In this document: one piece after another, positions 34,413 to 42,712 of the stretch
How the letters are laid out: each line of letters opens with the position of its first letter
Position numbering within the stretch: the stretch's first letter is position 1
Assembly: GCF_040253585.1 (NCBI RefSeq)
Contig: NZ_JBELAU010000008.1
Coordinates: 124,001-188,000 of the forward strand
Source of the DNA: Emticicia sp040253585
Lineage (GTDB): Bacteria > Bacteroidota > Bacteroidia > Cytophagales > Spirosomataceae
Direction of reading: 5' to 3'
Length of the DNA stretch: 64,000 nt
Translations under genes and position numbers: made by a program
Notes under the pieces: generated by a model
Databases searched by the model: none
What the model saw: the letters and a program-made list of their open reading frames with translations, nothing else
What the model was told of the DNA's origin: nothing

Positions 34413-35966
34413 TTAATAACCAGGGTTTTGGTCCTTATTATCAATACTTGGATTATTGTCAATTTCAGACTGAGGTAGAGGTAAAAGCTCAAACTTGTTA
34501 GCCGTAAAATAAGATATAGGCTCACTGGTTTGTTTTTTATTTTTTCTCCATCTCAAAATATCAAAATTACGCACCTGCTCAGCGGCTAATTCGACCATAC
34601 GCTCATGTTGCACAGCTGCAAAAACTTCAGCTTTATTGCTACAAGGGTAGTTTTTAGTTGGGTACGGAGGCATATCAACCGATTTTCTTGCTCTTACTTG
34701 GTTCATTAATGTGATGGCTCTGGCTGAGTTTCCGAGTTCGTTTTCACATTCAGCAAGCATTAAAAGCACATCAGCATAACGCATCACACGCATATTGATA
34801 CCGCTGGTGGCAAAACCAGAGTTTGATTTATAAAGTAAAGAATATTTTCTCCAAGCTAATTTAGTGTCTGCTCCATCTACTTTTACTGGGCTACCAGGTC
34901 CTATTTCACCCATTACATCTTTACCGCTATTAAAGCTATCACCTTTCTTCCAGAATGACATATCAAAGCGTGGGTCGTTTTTAGCATCTCCTTTAGAAAC
35001 ACGCTCGTAGGCAGCTGCCATTTTAGCTGAAGGCACTAAGTTTCCCCAACCAATAGGAGAATACTCTTGAGAGCGAATTGACTCTTCTTGCAAGCTATTA
35101 CCGTCACCATCCGGTCCACTCCAATTGAAGGCTCCGTTTGAATTAGAGAATACTATTTCAAATATTGACTCAGCATTAAACTCTCCTTCTTCGTTGGTAA
35201 GGTCAAGATAATTATCTATTATTCTATATTTTCCAGAATTTACCACTTTTTCTAACTCAGTTTTTGCACTTGCATAGTCGCCTTGCTGTAAATAAGTACG
35301 AGCTAACAATGTCTGAGCTGCAGCTTTGGTAGCTCTACCAGCCTCGCTGGCTGGGTAGCTATCTGGCAAAGCGGCCTCTGCTGCCTTAAGATCATCCACC
35401 ACTAATTTATATACTTCTTGTATAGTAGCTCTTCCTTTTGAACCTTCAACAGATTTTACATATTCGTTATTTATAGGTACGCCACCCCAAAGTGTTCCTA
35501 ACTCAAAGTAAGCCAGAGCACGCAAAAATTTAGCCTCACCAGCTACTCGTGTTTTTATAGCACTGGAAAAAGTAGCATTTGTTTTGGCCGAACTTTCTAA
35601 AACCACATTAGCTCTATGTATAACTCTAAACCAACCTGTGTACACATCCGATGCAACAGAATTGTTAGGAGCATTTGAACCTATAAGCAATTGACTGCGA
35701 GGTGCTTCGAGTTGTGCTCCACCTGTTGCCATTTCATCGCCACGGAGGTCATGGACAAAAAACCACTCTCTCGCACCAAGACCAAAGCCTTGTAATAAGG
35801 CATACGCTGAATTAACTCCTGCTACAAGTTCAGCATCATTAGTGAAATATGTTTCAAACGTAACCCCGTTTGGATTTACTTTTTCCAAATCTTTTTCGTT
35901 ACAGCTTAATATAGTAGAGAGTCCAATCACTCCCGTTAACATTAATATTTTTTTCATTGTCTTCAT
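34413..35966 (-). CDS. SusD-like surface glycan-binding lipoprotein
   Basis: The 517-residue protein starts with a lipoprotein signal (LTGVIGLSTILSC, Cys about residue 22) and has the helical TPR-rich SusD fold: a SusD-like N-terminal part (about 25-220) and the RagB/SusD C-terminal part (about 260-517) ending NFDILRWR...ELLPLPQSEIDNNP, a classic SusD ending. It pairs with the SusC at 35980-39090, 13 bp upstream, and would form the lid that captures arabinoxylan oligosaccharides at the outer membrane. Start at 35966 or at the second Met (35957); both fit. Confidence 0.95.
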   Translation of the reverse strand: MKTMKKILMLTGVIGLSTILSCNEKDLEKVNPNGVTFETYFTNDAELVAGVNSAYALLQGFGLGAREWFFVHDLRGDEMATGGAQLEAPRSQLLIGSNAPNNSVASDVYTGWFRVIHRANVVLESSAKTNATFSSAIKTRVAGEAKFLRALAYFELGTLWGGVPINNEYVKSVEGSKGRATIQEVYKLVVDDLKAAEAALPDSYPASEAGRATKAAAQTLLARTYLQQGDYASAKTELEKVVNSGKYRIIDNYLDLTNEEGEFNAESIFEIVFSNSNGAFNWSGPDGDGNSLQEESIRSQEYSPIGWGNLVPSAKMAAAYERVSKGDAKNDPRFDMSFWKKGDSFNSGKDVMGEIGPGSPVKVDGADTKLAWRKYSLLYKSNSGFATSGINMRVMRYADVLLMLAECENELGNSARAITLMNQVRARKSVDMPPYPTKNYPCSNKAEVFAAVQHERMVELAAEQVRNFDILRWRKNKKQTSEPISYFTANKFELLPLPQSEIDNNPSIDNKDQNPGY

Positions 35967-35979
35967 TTTAAAATTTTTA

Positions 35980-38900
35980 TTAATTCAAACCAAGATTTAT
36001 ACCTACAGTCAAAGTACGAGCCTGAGGAAAATTACCAGTATCAATACCATTATTGATTTCAGGATCATAACCAGTGTACTTAGTAATTGTAAGTAAATTT
36101 TGACTGGTAACGTATATACGAGCTTTAGTTAGTATATTGTTTGTTATTTTTGACAATTTATTAGATGGCAAAGTATAGCCTATAGAAAGGTTTTTAAGTC
36201 TTAAATAAGAACCATCTACTATAAATCTGTCAGAAATTCTGGCATTTTGGTTAGGGTCACCAGTAGCAATACGTGGTACATCAGTATCTGTATTAGTAGG
36301 AGTCCATGCATCGAGTACATCAGTGGTCGCATTAAAGAATCTCAACATACCTTGACCTAAATATTTAGTTCCGTTAAATATTTTGTTACCATATACACCT
36401 TGGAAGAACACTTGGAAATCAAAGTTTTTGTATGTACCACCATAATTTAAACCATAGTTGAATTTAGGTAAATAACTTCCTAAATAGGTTCTATCATTCG
36501 CATCAATTTTACCATCACCATTTAGATCCTTAAATTTGATATCGCCAGGTTTTGTAAATTCAAATTGATAAGGTGTTTTTGTATCACCATCTGAACCATT
36601 GGCTGCAGCAATTTCGTCTGCACTTTGGAATATACCAGCAACTTGCCAGCCATAGAATGAACGGAATGCCTGACCAGCCTCTGTACGCCAAGAATCACCA
36701 CCAAAATCTTGTCCGCCACCACCATTAATAGTAGCATTTGGTGTTGCCAAACTTAGTACTTTGTTTCTGATTAAATCGAATGAACCTGAGATAGTTGATT
36801 TCAAATCACCTGCGTCAAGGCGGTAGCCAAGTGATATTTCGATACCTCGGTTTTGTAAACTACCTACGTTGGCCAATGGACTATTTGAGTAACCCAATGA
36901 TTGAGGAAGTGGAACAGACAACAATAGACCATCAGTTTTACGTTCAAATAACTCTGTTGTGAAGGTAACTTTATTGTTAAACAATGAAAGGTCAACACCT
37001 ATATTCTTAGTGATAGTTTCTTCCCATCTCAAACCTGTGTTACCTAAACCATTAAAGTATGAACCTAATTGAGTACCATTACCAAATGAATAATTGGTAT
37101 TGTTGGCTTGAATCAATGGCTGCCATGCATAATCACCCAATGAGTTATTACCTGTTACACCATAGCTTGCTCTAAGTTTTAACTCAGATATTGCTTTCAA
37201 GTCCTTCATGAAAGACTCTTCGCTGATTCTCCAACCAGCAGATACCGATGGGAAAGTACCCCATTTATTACCTGGTGCAAATTTTGATGAACCATCACGA
37301 CGTACAGAGCCACTCAATAAATATTTACCACCAAACTCATAGTTCAAACGACCAATATATGATATCAAGCTGTTGGCAGTAGTGTTGGTTGTGCCTGCAA
37401 GATTGGCAGCACCCTGTATTTCTTGAATATTATTGTCGGGGCGTTGGCCAGAAAGATTAATACCACTAAACTCAGCGTCTTGCTTTTCAGCAACTGCTGT
37501 AGCATTTATATAGTGCTTATCAAATGTTTTGTCAAAAGTCAACTGATTAGTAATAACTGATGAAAAATATTTTCCTCTTTGTTGAGCTATTGTAGCAGTA
37601 TTTGGATTACCATTATTTCCGTCAAAATAAATTGGGGTGAAAGTTCTGGCTATATTACTGGAGTAATCAACACCTAAGCTAAATCTATACTTCAACCAAT
37701 TAGTTAATTTAACATCAGTAAATATAGAACCTAACAATTTATAAGTATTGTTATTTGCATTTTTTTGAACTATATTAGTAATACTCAATGGGTTAACAGG
37801 GTCAGTACCATCAAATGAATTGGATGGAGAACTATAACCACCTAACTTTGTAGGGTCTTCCGTTGGATGAATAGGAGACATACGTATAATGTTCATTATT
37901 AAGCTTCTACCACCTACTTGGCCTTCACCAATACGGCTATCATTTGTAAACATTAAAGTTTGACCAACAGAAATAAATTTATTAAGGGTATGGTCTGTGT
38001 TTAAACGAATGCTTTTACGTCTATATTCAGTATAAGGAATTATCCCTTCTTGATTAAAACTACCCAATGATAAATAAAACTTAGATTTATCTGTACCGCC
38101 AGAAAGACCTAACTGAGTATTGTTGATAGGAGCATTTTGGAACATAATATCTTGCCAGTCATTATCTGTTTGGGCGAAAGTTTTTGTAGCACCCGCATAC
38201 ACAGGTTGGTCCAAATTAGAAAAACGTGGAATTGAGATAGGAGTGGCAGCTGATGCAGCCATTGCTTTACCATAATTAATAAAATCAGCAGCTTTGAGAA
38301 GGTCTAACTTTTTCCAAGCTTGTTGTGTACCTACATACGAATCCAAAGTGATATTCAATTTACCTGATTTACCTTTTTTGGTAGTAATTAAAATTACACC
38401 ATTTGAGGCTCTTGAACCATAGATAGCAGCAGCACTGGCATCTTTCAATACCTCTATAGACTCTATGTCATTGGGAGCTATAGTATTAAGTGCACCACCA
38501 GGTATACCATCAATTACATATAATGGATCAGAACTAATACTAATCGAACTAATACCCCTCACACGTACCTGAGGCTCGGTTCCTGGGCTACTGCTGTTTA
38601 CAACTTGAACACCAGCTACTCGACCTTGCATGGCTTGTGTGGCACTGATAACTGGTTGTGTAACTAAATCTTTGTTAGTAATTGAAGATACTGCACCTGT
38701 CAATGAGGTTTTCTTTTGTGTACCGTATCCAACCACTACAACTTCTTCCATTAGACTTTCGTCAACTTCTAAAGAAACATTAATTTCTCTTTGATTACCA
38801 ACTTTTCTTTCAGTAGGCTTATAACCTAAAAAGCTAAATACTAACGTATTTTCTTGCGTTGCCGCCAGTTCGAATCGACCAGATGCATCAGTGATTGTAC

Positions 38901-39090
38901 CTTTGTTTGCACCTTTGATGGTTACGTTTACGCCTTGAAATGCTTCACCGTTTTCATTCTTGACCACACCTCTGACCTGAGCCATCAATGTTCCGAATGA
39001 AAACAGAGACAATGCTAAAACCAGTAATAGATTTCTCGACCATTGAGAATTCTCTTGATAATGGATGGGATTGTAATTGTTTTTTTTCAT
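35980..39090 (-). CDS. SusC-like TonB-dependent outer-membrane receptor
   Basis: The 1036-residue protein has a long basic N-region and signal peptide (LLLVLALSLFSFGTLMAQ), a carboxypeptidase-regulatory-like domain (about 38-115), a TonB box/plug region (EEVVVVGYGTQKKTSLTGAV, about 113-135; plug to about 240) and a beta-barrel to the C-terminus. YVIDGIPGG and IEVLKDASAAAIYGSRASNG are SusC signatures. It imports oligosaccharides with TonB energy and SusD as lid. Two AraR-type palindromes lie 58 and 83 bp upstream, the outer one containing an exact -7 box. Confidence 0.96.
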   Translation of the reverse strand: MKKNNYNPIHYQENSQWSRNLLLVLALSLFSFGTLMAQVRGVVKNENGEAFQGVNVTIKGANKGTITDASGRFELAATQENTLVFSFLGYKPTERKVGNQREINVSLEVDESLMEEVVVVGYGTQKKTSLTGAVSSITNKDLVTQPVISATQAMQGRVAGVQVVNSSSPGTEPQVRVRGISSISISSDPLYVIDGIPGGALNTIAPNDIESIEVLKDASAAAIYGSRASNGVILITTKKGKSGKLNITLDSYVGTQQAWKKLDLLKAADFINYGKAMAASAATPISIPRFSNLDQPVYAGATKTFAQTDNDWQDIMFQNAPINNTQLGLSGGTDKSKFYLSLGSFNQEGIIPYTEYRRKSIRLNTDHTLNKFISVGQTLMFTNDSRIGEGQVGGRSLIMNIIRMSPIHPTEDPTKLGGYSSPSNSFDGTDPVNPLSITNIVQKNANNNTYKLLGSIFTDVKLTNWLKYRFSLGVDYSSNIARTFTPIYFDGNNGNPNTATIAQQRGKYFSSVITNQLTFDKTFDKHYINATAVAEKQDAEFSGINLSGQRPDNNIQEIQGAANLAGTTNTTANSLISYIGRLNYEFGGKYLLSGSVRRDGSSKFAPGNKWGTFPSVSAGWRISEESFMKDLKAISELKLRASYGVTGNNSLGDYAWQPLIQANNTNYSFGNGTQLGSYFNGLGNTGLRWEETITKNIGVDLSLFNNKVTFTTELFERKTDGLLLSVPLPQSLGYSNSPLANVGSLQNRGIEISLGYRLDAGDLKSTISGSFDLIRNKVLSLATPNATINGGGGQDFGGDSWRTEAGQAFRSFYGWQVAGIFQSADEIAAANGSDGDTKTPYQFEFTKPGDIKFKDLNGDGKIDANDRTYLGSYLPKFNYGLNYGGTYKNFDFQVFFQGVYGNKIFNGTKYLGQGMLRFFNATTDVLDAWTPTNTDTDVPRIATGDPNQNARISDRFIVDGSYLRLKNLSIGYTLPSNKLSKITNNILTKARIYVTSQNLLTITKYTGYDPEINNGIDTGNFPQARTLTVGINLGLN

Positions 39091-39147
39091 TTTGAGAAAG
39101 TTGATTTTATAATGTTAGAATTTGTAATATTGTGCCGAAATGATTTA

Positions 39148-39164
39148 TGTGTCATTTGTACACA
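39148..39164. promoter_or_regulatory. Putative AraR operator, proximal to susC
   Basis: TGTGTCATTTGTACACA has perfect TGTGT/ACACA arms and lies 58 bp upstream of the susC start. It is 25 bp (start to start) from the next site, about two and a half helical turns, so the two sites could be bound together. Confidence 0.65.
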
Positions 39165-39172
39165 TATAAATA

Positions 39173-39189
39173 CGTGTCAAAAGTACACA
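39173..39189. promoter_or_regulatory. Putative AraR operator with embedded susC -7 box
   Basis: CGTGTCAAAAGTACACA matches the operator consensus except for the first base. On the minus strand positions 39178-39185 read TACTTTTG, an exact Bacteroidota -7 element (TAnnTTTG); no good -33 TTG lies at 19-21 bp. Binding here would cover the promoter core. Confidence 0.6.
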
Positions 39190-39310
39190 TAATATAATTC
39201 AAAAAAAGGAAATGTTACTTTTTTTTTACTAATTGGTACTATTTTGACATAAATTGTTTTATATCTCGAAATAATTAATTAAAATCACCGTTGATTACAA
39301 TTTAAAAATC

Positions 39311-42300
39311 ATGAAATTAATTCTATCTATCTCAATTTTCTTATTGGTATTAGCGGGATGCAAGCAAAATTCAGCTAAACTGTTTGAGAGAACTTCAAGC
39401 TCAACTACAAACATTGACTTTGTAAACTCACTCAAAGCCAGTGATGAACTAAATGCGTTTACATTTACAAACTTCTACAACGGAGGCGGGGTCGGAATCG
39501 GTGATTTTAATAATGATGGGCTCGAAGATATATTTTTTACGGGTAATCAGATAAGCTGTGAGCTTTATCTAAATAGAAGCGATACGAAATCGGGTGAATT
39601 AAAATTTGAGAAAGTTACGAAGTCGGCAGGACTAACGACTAACCGTTGGTGCAATGGTGTTTCGGTGGTAGATATCAACAACGATGGTTGGGATGATATT
39701 TATGTTTCGGTGGCGTTTCATCCAACTATGAAGGTAACTCGCAATCTATTATTTATTAATCAAAAAACTAAAATCCCTACTTTTAAAGAAGAAGCCGCTG
39801 CTTATGGACTTGACTATGATGGATATACAACGCAATCAGTCTTTTTTGATTATGATACCGATGGCGACCTTGATGTTTTTCTGCTGAATACTTCGCCCGA
39901 TACACAAAATCCGAGTTATCTACGTCCAACTCAAGACGACGGCACACACCCTTCAACAAGTAAACTTTTCCAAAATTATAGCATCGCCGATGGGCATCCT
40001 GTTTATAAAGATGTATCAAAAGAAGCAGGTATTTTTTACGAAGGTTTGGGGCTTGGCGTAGTGGTTTCCGACTACAATAATGATCATCTGCCCGATATTT
40101 ATTGCTCAAACGATTTTTTAAGTTCGGATGTCCTCTATCTAAACAATGGCAATGGCACTTTCAGAAACATTACAAAAAATGCAATGCCACATACTGCTAT
40201 GTCGGGTATGGGAGTTGATGCAGCTGATATAAACCAAGATGGAAAAGTTGATATTTTTCAGCTTGATATGTTGCCCGAAGATAATGCTCGACAAAAACAG
40301 ATGCTCGGTAAACATGATTATGACAAAAAGGAAATGAGTATCAAGCTCCCTTACAACTATCAACTTCAATATATGCGAAATATGCTGCAAGTTAATTTAG
40401 GAAATAGTGATGGAGTTCCGCAATTTAGTGAAAATGGACTATTGGCAGGCGTAGCTCGAACTGATTGGAGTTGGAGTACACTCCTTTGCGACCTTGATAA
40501 TGATCAATTAAAAGACATTTTTATTTCAAATGGTTATAGAAAAAATGTAACAGACCTTGACTTTATAAGCTATTATCAAAACCAAAATATGTTTGGCTCT
40601 GACAAAGCGAGAGCTGAAAACCGATTAAAACTACTTGAAAAAGTACCCGAAATTCAACTAAAAAATTATGCTTATCGTAATAAAAATAACCTTGATTTTG
40701 AAAATGTTTCTGAAATCTGGGGATTAGATGAACTTTCATACGCAAATGGTTCGGCCTTTGCCGACCTTGATAATGATGGAGACCTTGATTTAATTGTGAA
40801 TAATATTGATAGTGAAGCATCTATTTTTAAAAATAATGCTGAAAAACAAACACAAAATAAAAGTTTAAAGGTACAATTTGAAGGTGATAAGAATAATATT
40901 TCAGGAATTGGTGCAAAAATTTCAGCTTGGATTGGTGGCGAACAATTATTTTTTGAAAACTTCCCCGTTAGAGGATACCTTTCTTCGATGCCAAAAAGTA
41001 TTTTAATAGGAGTAGGAAAAACTCAGAAAATTGATTCATTGGTTGTTATTTGGCCTGATGGTAAGAGTCAGAAGAAATATAATATTAATAGTTCGACCAA
41101 AAATCTCACTTTAAAATACTCAGAAGCCCAACAGAGTCCGAAGCAAAAACTTACAACAAAACCACTTTTTCAGCTTGTAAATGACTCATTTGAATACGAA
41201 CATCAAGAGTCAAGTTTTAATGATTTCAACGAATCAGCAACATTACACAAAATGCTTTCGAGGTTTGGGCCAGTTGTAGCAAAAGCCGATATAAATGGAG
41301 ATGGTTTAGAAGACATGGCCGTAGGCGGAGCGTATATGGGCAATGAAACGCAGATTTTTATCCAAACAAAACAAGGTGGATTTCAGAAAATCATGGAAAT
41401 TCCAACCAGTAAAAGTATGGAAGTAGGAGCTATCCAGTTTTTTGATGCCGATAAAGACGGCGATCAAGACTTGATTTTGTCAGGAGGCGGATGCGAAAGA
41501 CCGCTTGATATTTCTGAAGCATTTCAGCCACAACTCTGGAAAAATGATGGGAAAGGCAAATTTTCGTTTACTGATGATTTACCCAAGCTCAATGTTAGTA
41601 GTCAAGTTATTGAAACTTTTGATTTTGATAATGACAATGACCTCGATATTTTTATTGGTGGACGAATGATACCTAACCAATACCCGACAAGCCCCAAGAG
41701 CCATATACTTAGAAATGATAATGGGAAATTTGTTGATGTTACAGCTCAAACTGCACCATTTTTATCGAATCTCGGCATGGTTTGCGGTGCGGTAGCGATT
41801 GATATAGATAAAGATAATTTTAAAGAATTAGTGCTTGTTGGTGAATGGATGCCACTGACGATTCTTAAAAATAATCATGGAAAGCTGACCCTTCAACAAA
41901 AACAACACACCGAAGGCTGGTGGAATACAGTTGAAGCTGCTGACCTAAATAATGATGGATTGCCTGATTTAGTGCTTGGTAATGAAGGGAAAAACTCTTT
42001 TTACAAAGCAAATACAGAAAAACCAGTAGTGCTTCTGGCAAAAGATTTCGATGGAAATGGCCGAATTGACCCAATATTGGGGCAGTACATCAATAATGAA
42101 TTAGTTCCGGTGCATCCGAGAGAAAATTTGAATTTGCAAATCAATGCTTTCCGTAAAAAATACACAACTTACAAAGATTTTTCTACGGTACTTTTAGAAG
42201 ATTTATTTTCAGAAAATGATAAAAATGGAGCAATCAGAAAGGAAGCTTATGAATTGTCGTCTTGTGTGGCAATTAATGATGGGAAAGACAGTTTTCAACT

Positions 42301-42655
42301 AATAAAGCTTCCGTGGCAAGCCCAACAGTCACCTATTTTTTCGATAATTATTGAAGATTTTAATGCTGATGGCAAAGTAGATTTGCTTTTAGCTGGCAAT
42401 TTTTTTCCAAATGAAGCTCATCAAGGCCGACAAGATGCGTCGAGAGGTGTGACATTATTGGGTGATGGAAAAGGGAATTTCAAGGCTCTGGCTTTTGAAA
42501 TAAGTGGTTTAAATCTAACAAATGATACTCGTAAATGTCTATTCTTTAAAAATCAAAATTTTTTACTCGCATTTGCAAATTCAGGGAAATGCCTTAGGTA
42601 TAGCGTGCTGCCAAAAACAGAACAACTTTCTACCTCTTTTTCGCAAGTGAGATAA
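39311..42655 (+). CDS. FG-GAP/VCBS-repeat lipoprotein with ASPIC/UnbV domain
   Basis: The 1114-residue lipoprotein (signal LLVLAGC, Cys about residue 18) consists of beta-propeller FG-GAP repeats with calcium-type loops such as GIGDFNNDGLEDIFF, DINNDGWDDIYVS, DLDNDGDLDLIVN and DINGDGLEDMAVG, and an ASPIC/UnbV domain at about 520-600 (GIGAKISAWIGGEQLF...GVGKTQKIDSLVVIWPDG). Such proteins are large surface or secreted propellers of unclear ligand, common beside SusCD pairs in Cytophagales. It is divergent from susC across a 220-bp gap that holds both operators, so joint control is possible. Confidence 0.85.
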   Translation: MKLILSISIFLLVLAGCKQNSAKLFERTSSSTTNIDFVNSLKASDELNAFTFTNFYNGGGVGIGDFNNDGLEDIFFTGNQISCELYLNRSDTKSGELKFEKVTKSAGLTTNRWCNGVSVVDINNDGWDDIYVSVAFHPTMKVTRNLLFINQKTKIPTFKEEAAAYGLDYDGYTTQSVFFDYDTDGDLDVFLLNTSPDTQNPSYLRPTQDDGTHPSTSKLFQNYSIADGHPVYKDVSKEAGIFYEGLGLGVVVSDYNNDHLPDIYCSNDFLSSDVLYLNNGNGTFRNITKNAMPHTAMSGMGVDAADINQDGKVDIFQLDMLPEDNARQKQMLGKHDYDKKEMSIKLPYNYQLQYMRNMLQVNLGNSDGVPQFSENGLLAGVARTDWSWSTLLCDLDNDQLKDIFISNGYRKNVTDLDFISYYQNQNMFGSDKARAENRLKLLEKVPEIQLKNYAYRNKNNLDFENVSEIWGLDELSYANGSAFADLDNDGDLDLIVNNIDSEASIFKNNAEKQTQNKSLKVQFEGDKNNISGIGAKISAWIGGEQLFFENFPVRGYLSSMPKSILIGVGKTQKIDSLVVIWPDGKSQKKYNINSSTKNLTLKYSEAQQSPKQKLTTKPLFQLVNDSFEYEHQESSFNDFNESATLHKMLSRFGPVVAKADINGDGLEDMAVGGAYMGNETQIFIQTKQGGFQKIMEIPTSKSMEVGAIQFFDADKDGDQDLILSGGGCERPLDISEAFQPQLWKNDGKGKFSFTDDLPKLNVSSQVIETFDFDNDNDLDIFIGGRMIPNQYPTSPKSHILRNDNGKFVDVTAQTAPFLSNLGMVCGAVAIDIDKDNFKELVLVGEWMPLTILKNNHGKLTLQQKQHTEGWWNTVEAADLNNDGLPDLVLGNEGKNSFYKANTEKPVVLLAKDFDGNGRIDPILGQYINNELVPVHPRENLNLQINAFRKKYTTYKDFSTVLLEDLFSENDKNGAIRKEAYELSSCVAINDGKDSFQLIKLPWQAQQSPIFSIIIEDFNADGKVDLLLAGNFFPNEAHQGRQDASRGVTLLGDGKGNFKALAFEISGLNLTNDTRKCLFFKNQNFLLAFANSGKCLRYSVLPKTEQLSTSFSQVR

Positions 42656-42661
42656 CAAAAA

Positions 42662-42693
42662 AACGTCGGTAAGGCTTAGGCCTTGCCGACGTT
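42662..42693. terminator. Bidirectional terminator between convergent genes
   Basis: Fourteen-bp arms (AACGTCGGTAAGGC / GCCTTGCCGACGTT, one G-T pair) enclose TTAG. Read on the minus strand it is followed by seven T and terminates the S41 protease gene; read on the plus strand it follows the FG-GAP gene by 6 bp with a weak TTAAAAT tail. Confidence 0.85.
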
Positions 42694-42712
42694 AAAATAC
42701 TATTTTCAGTCT

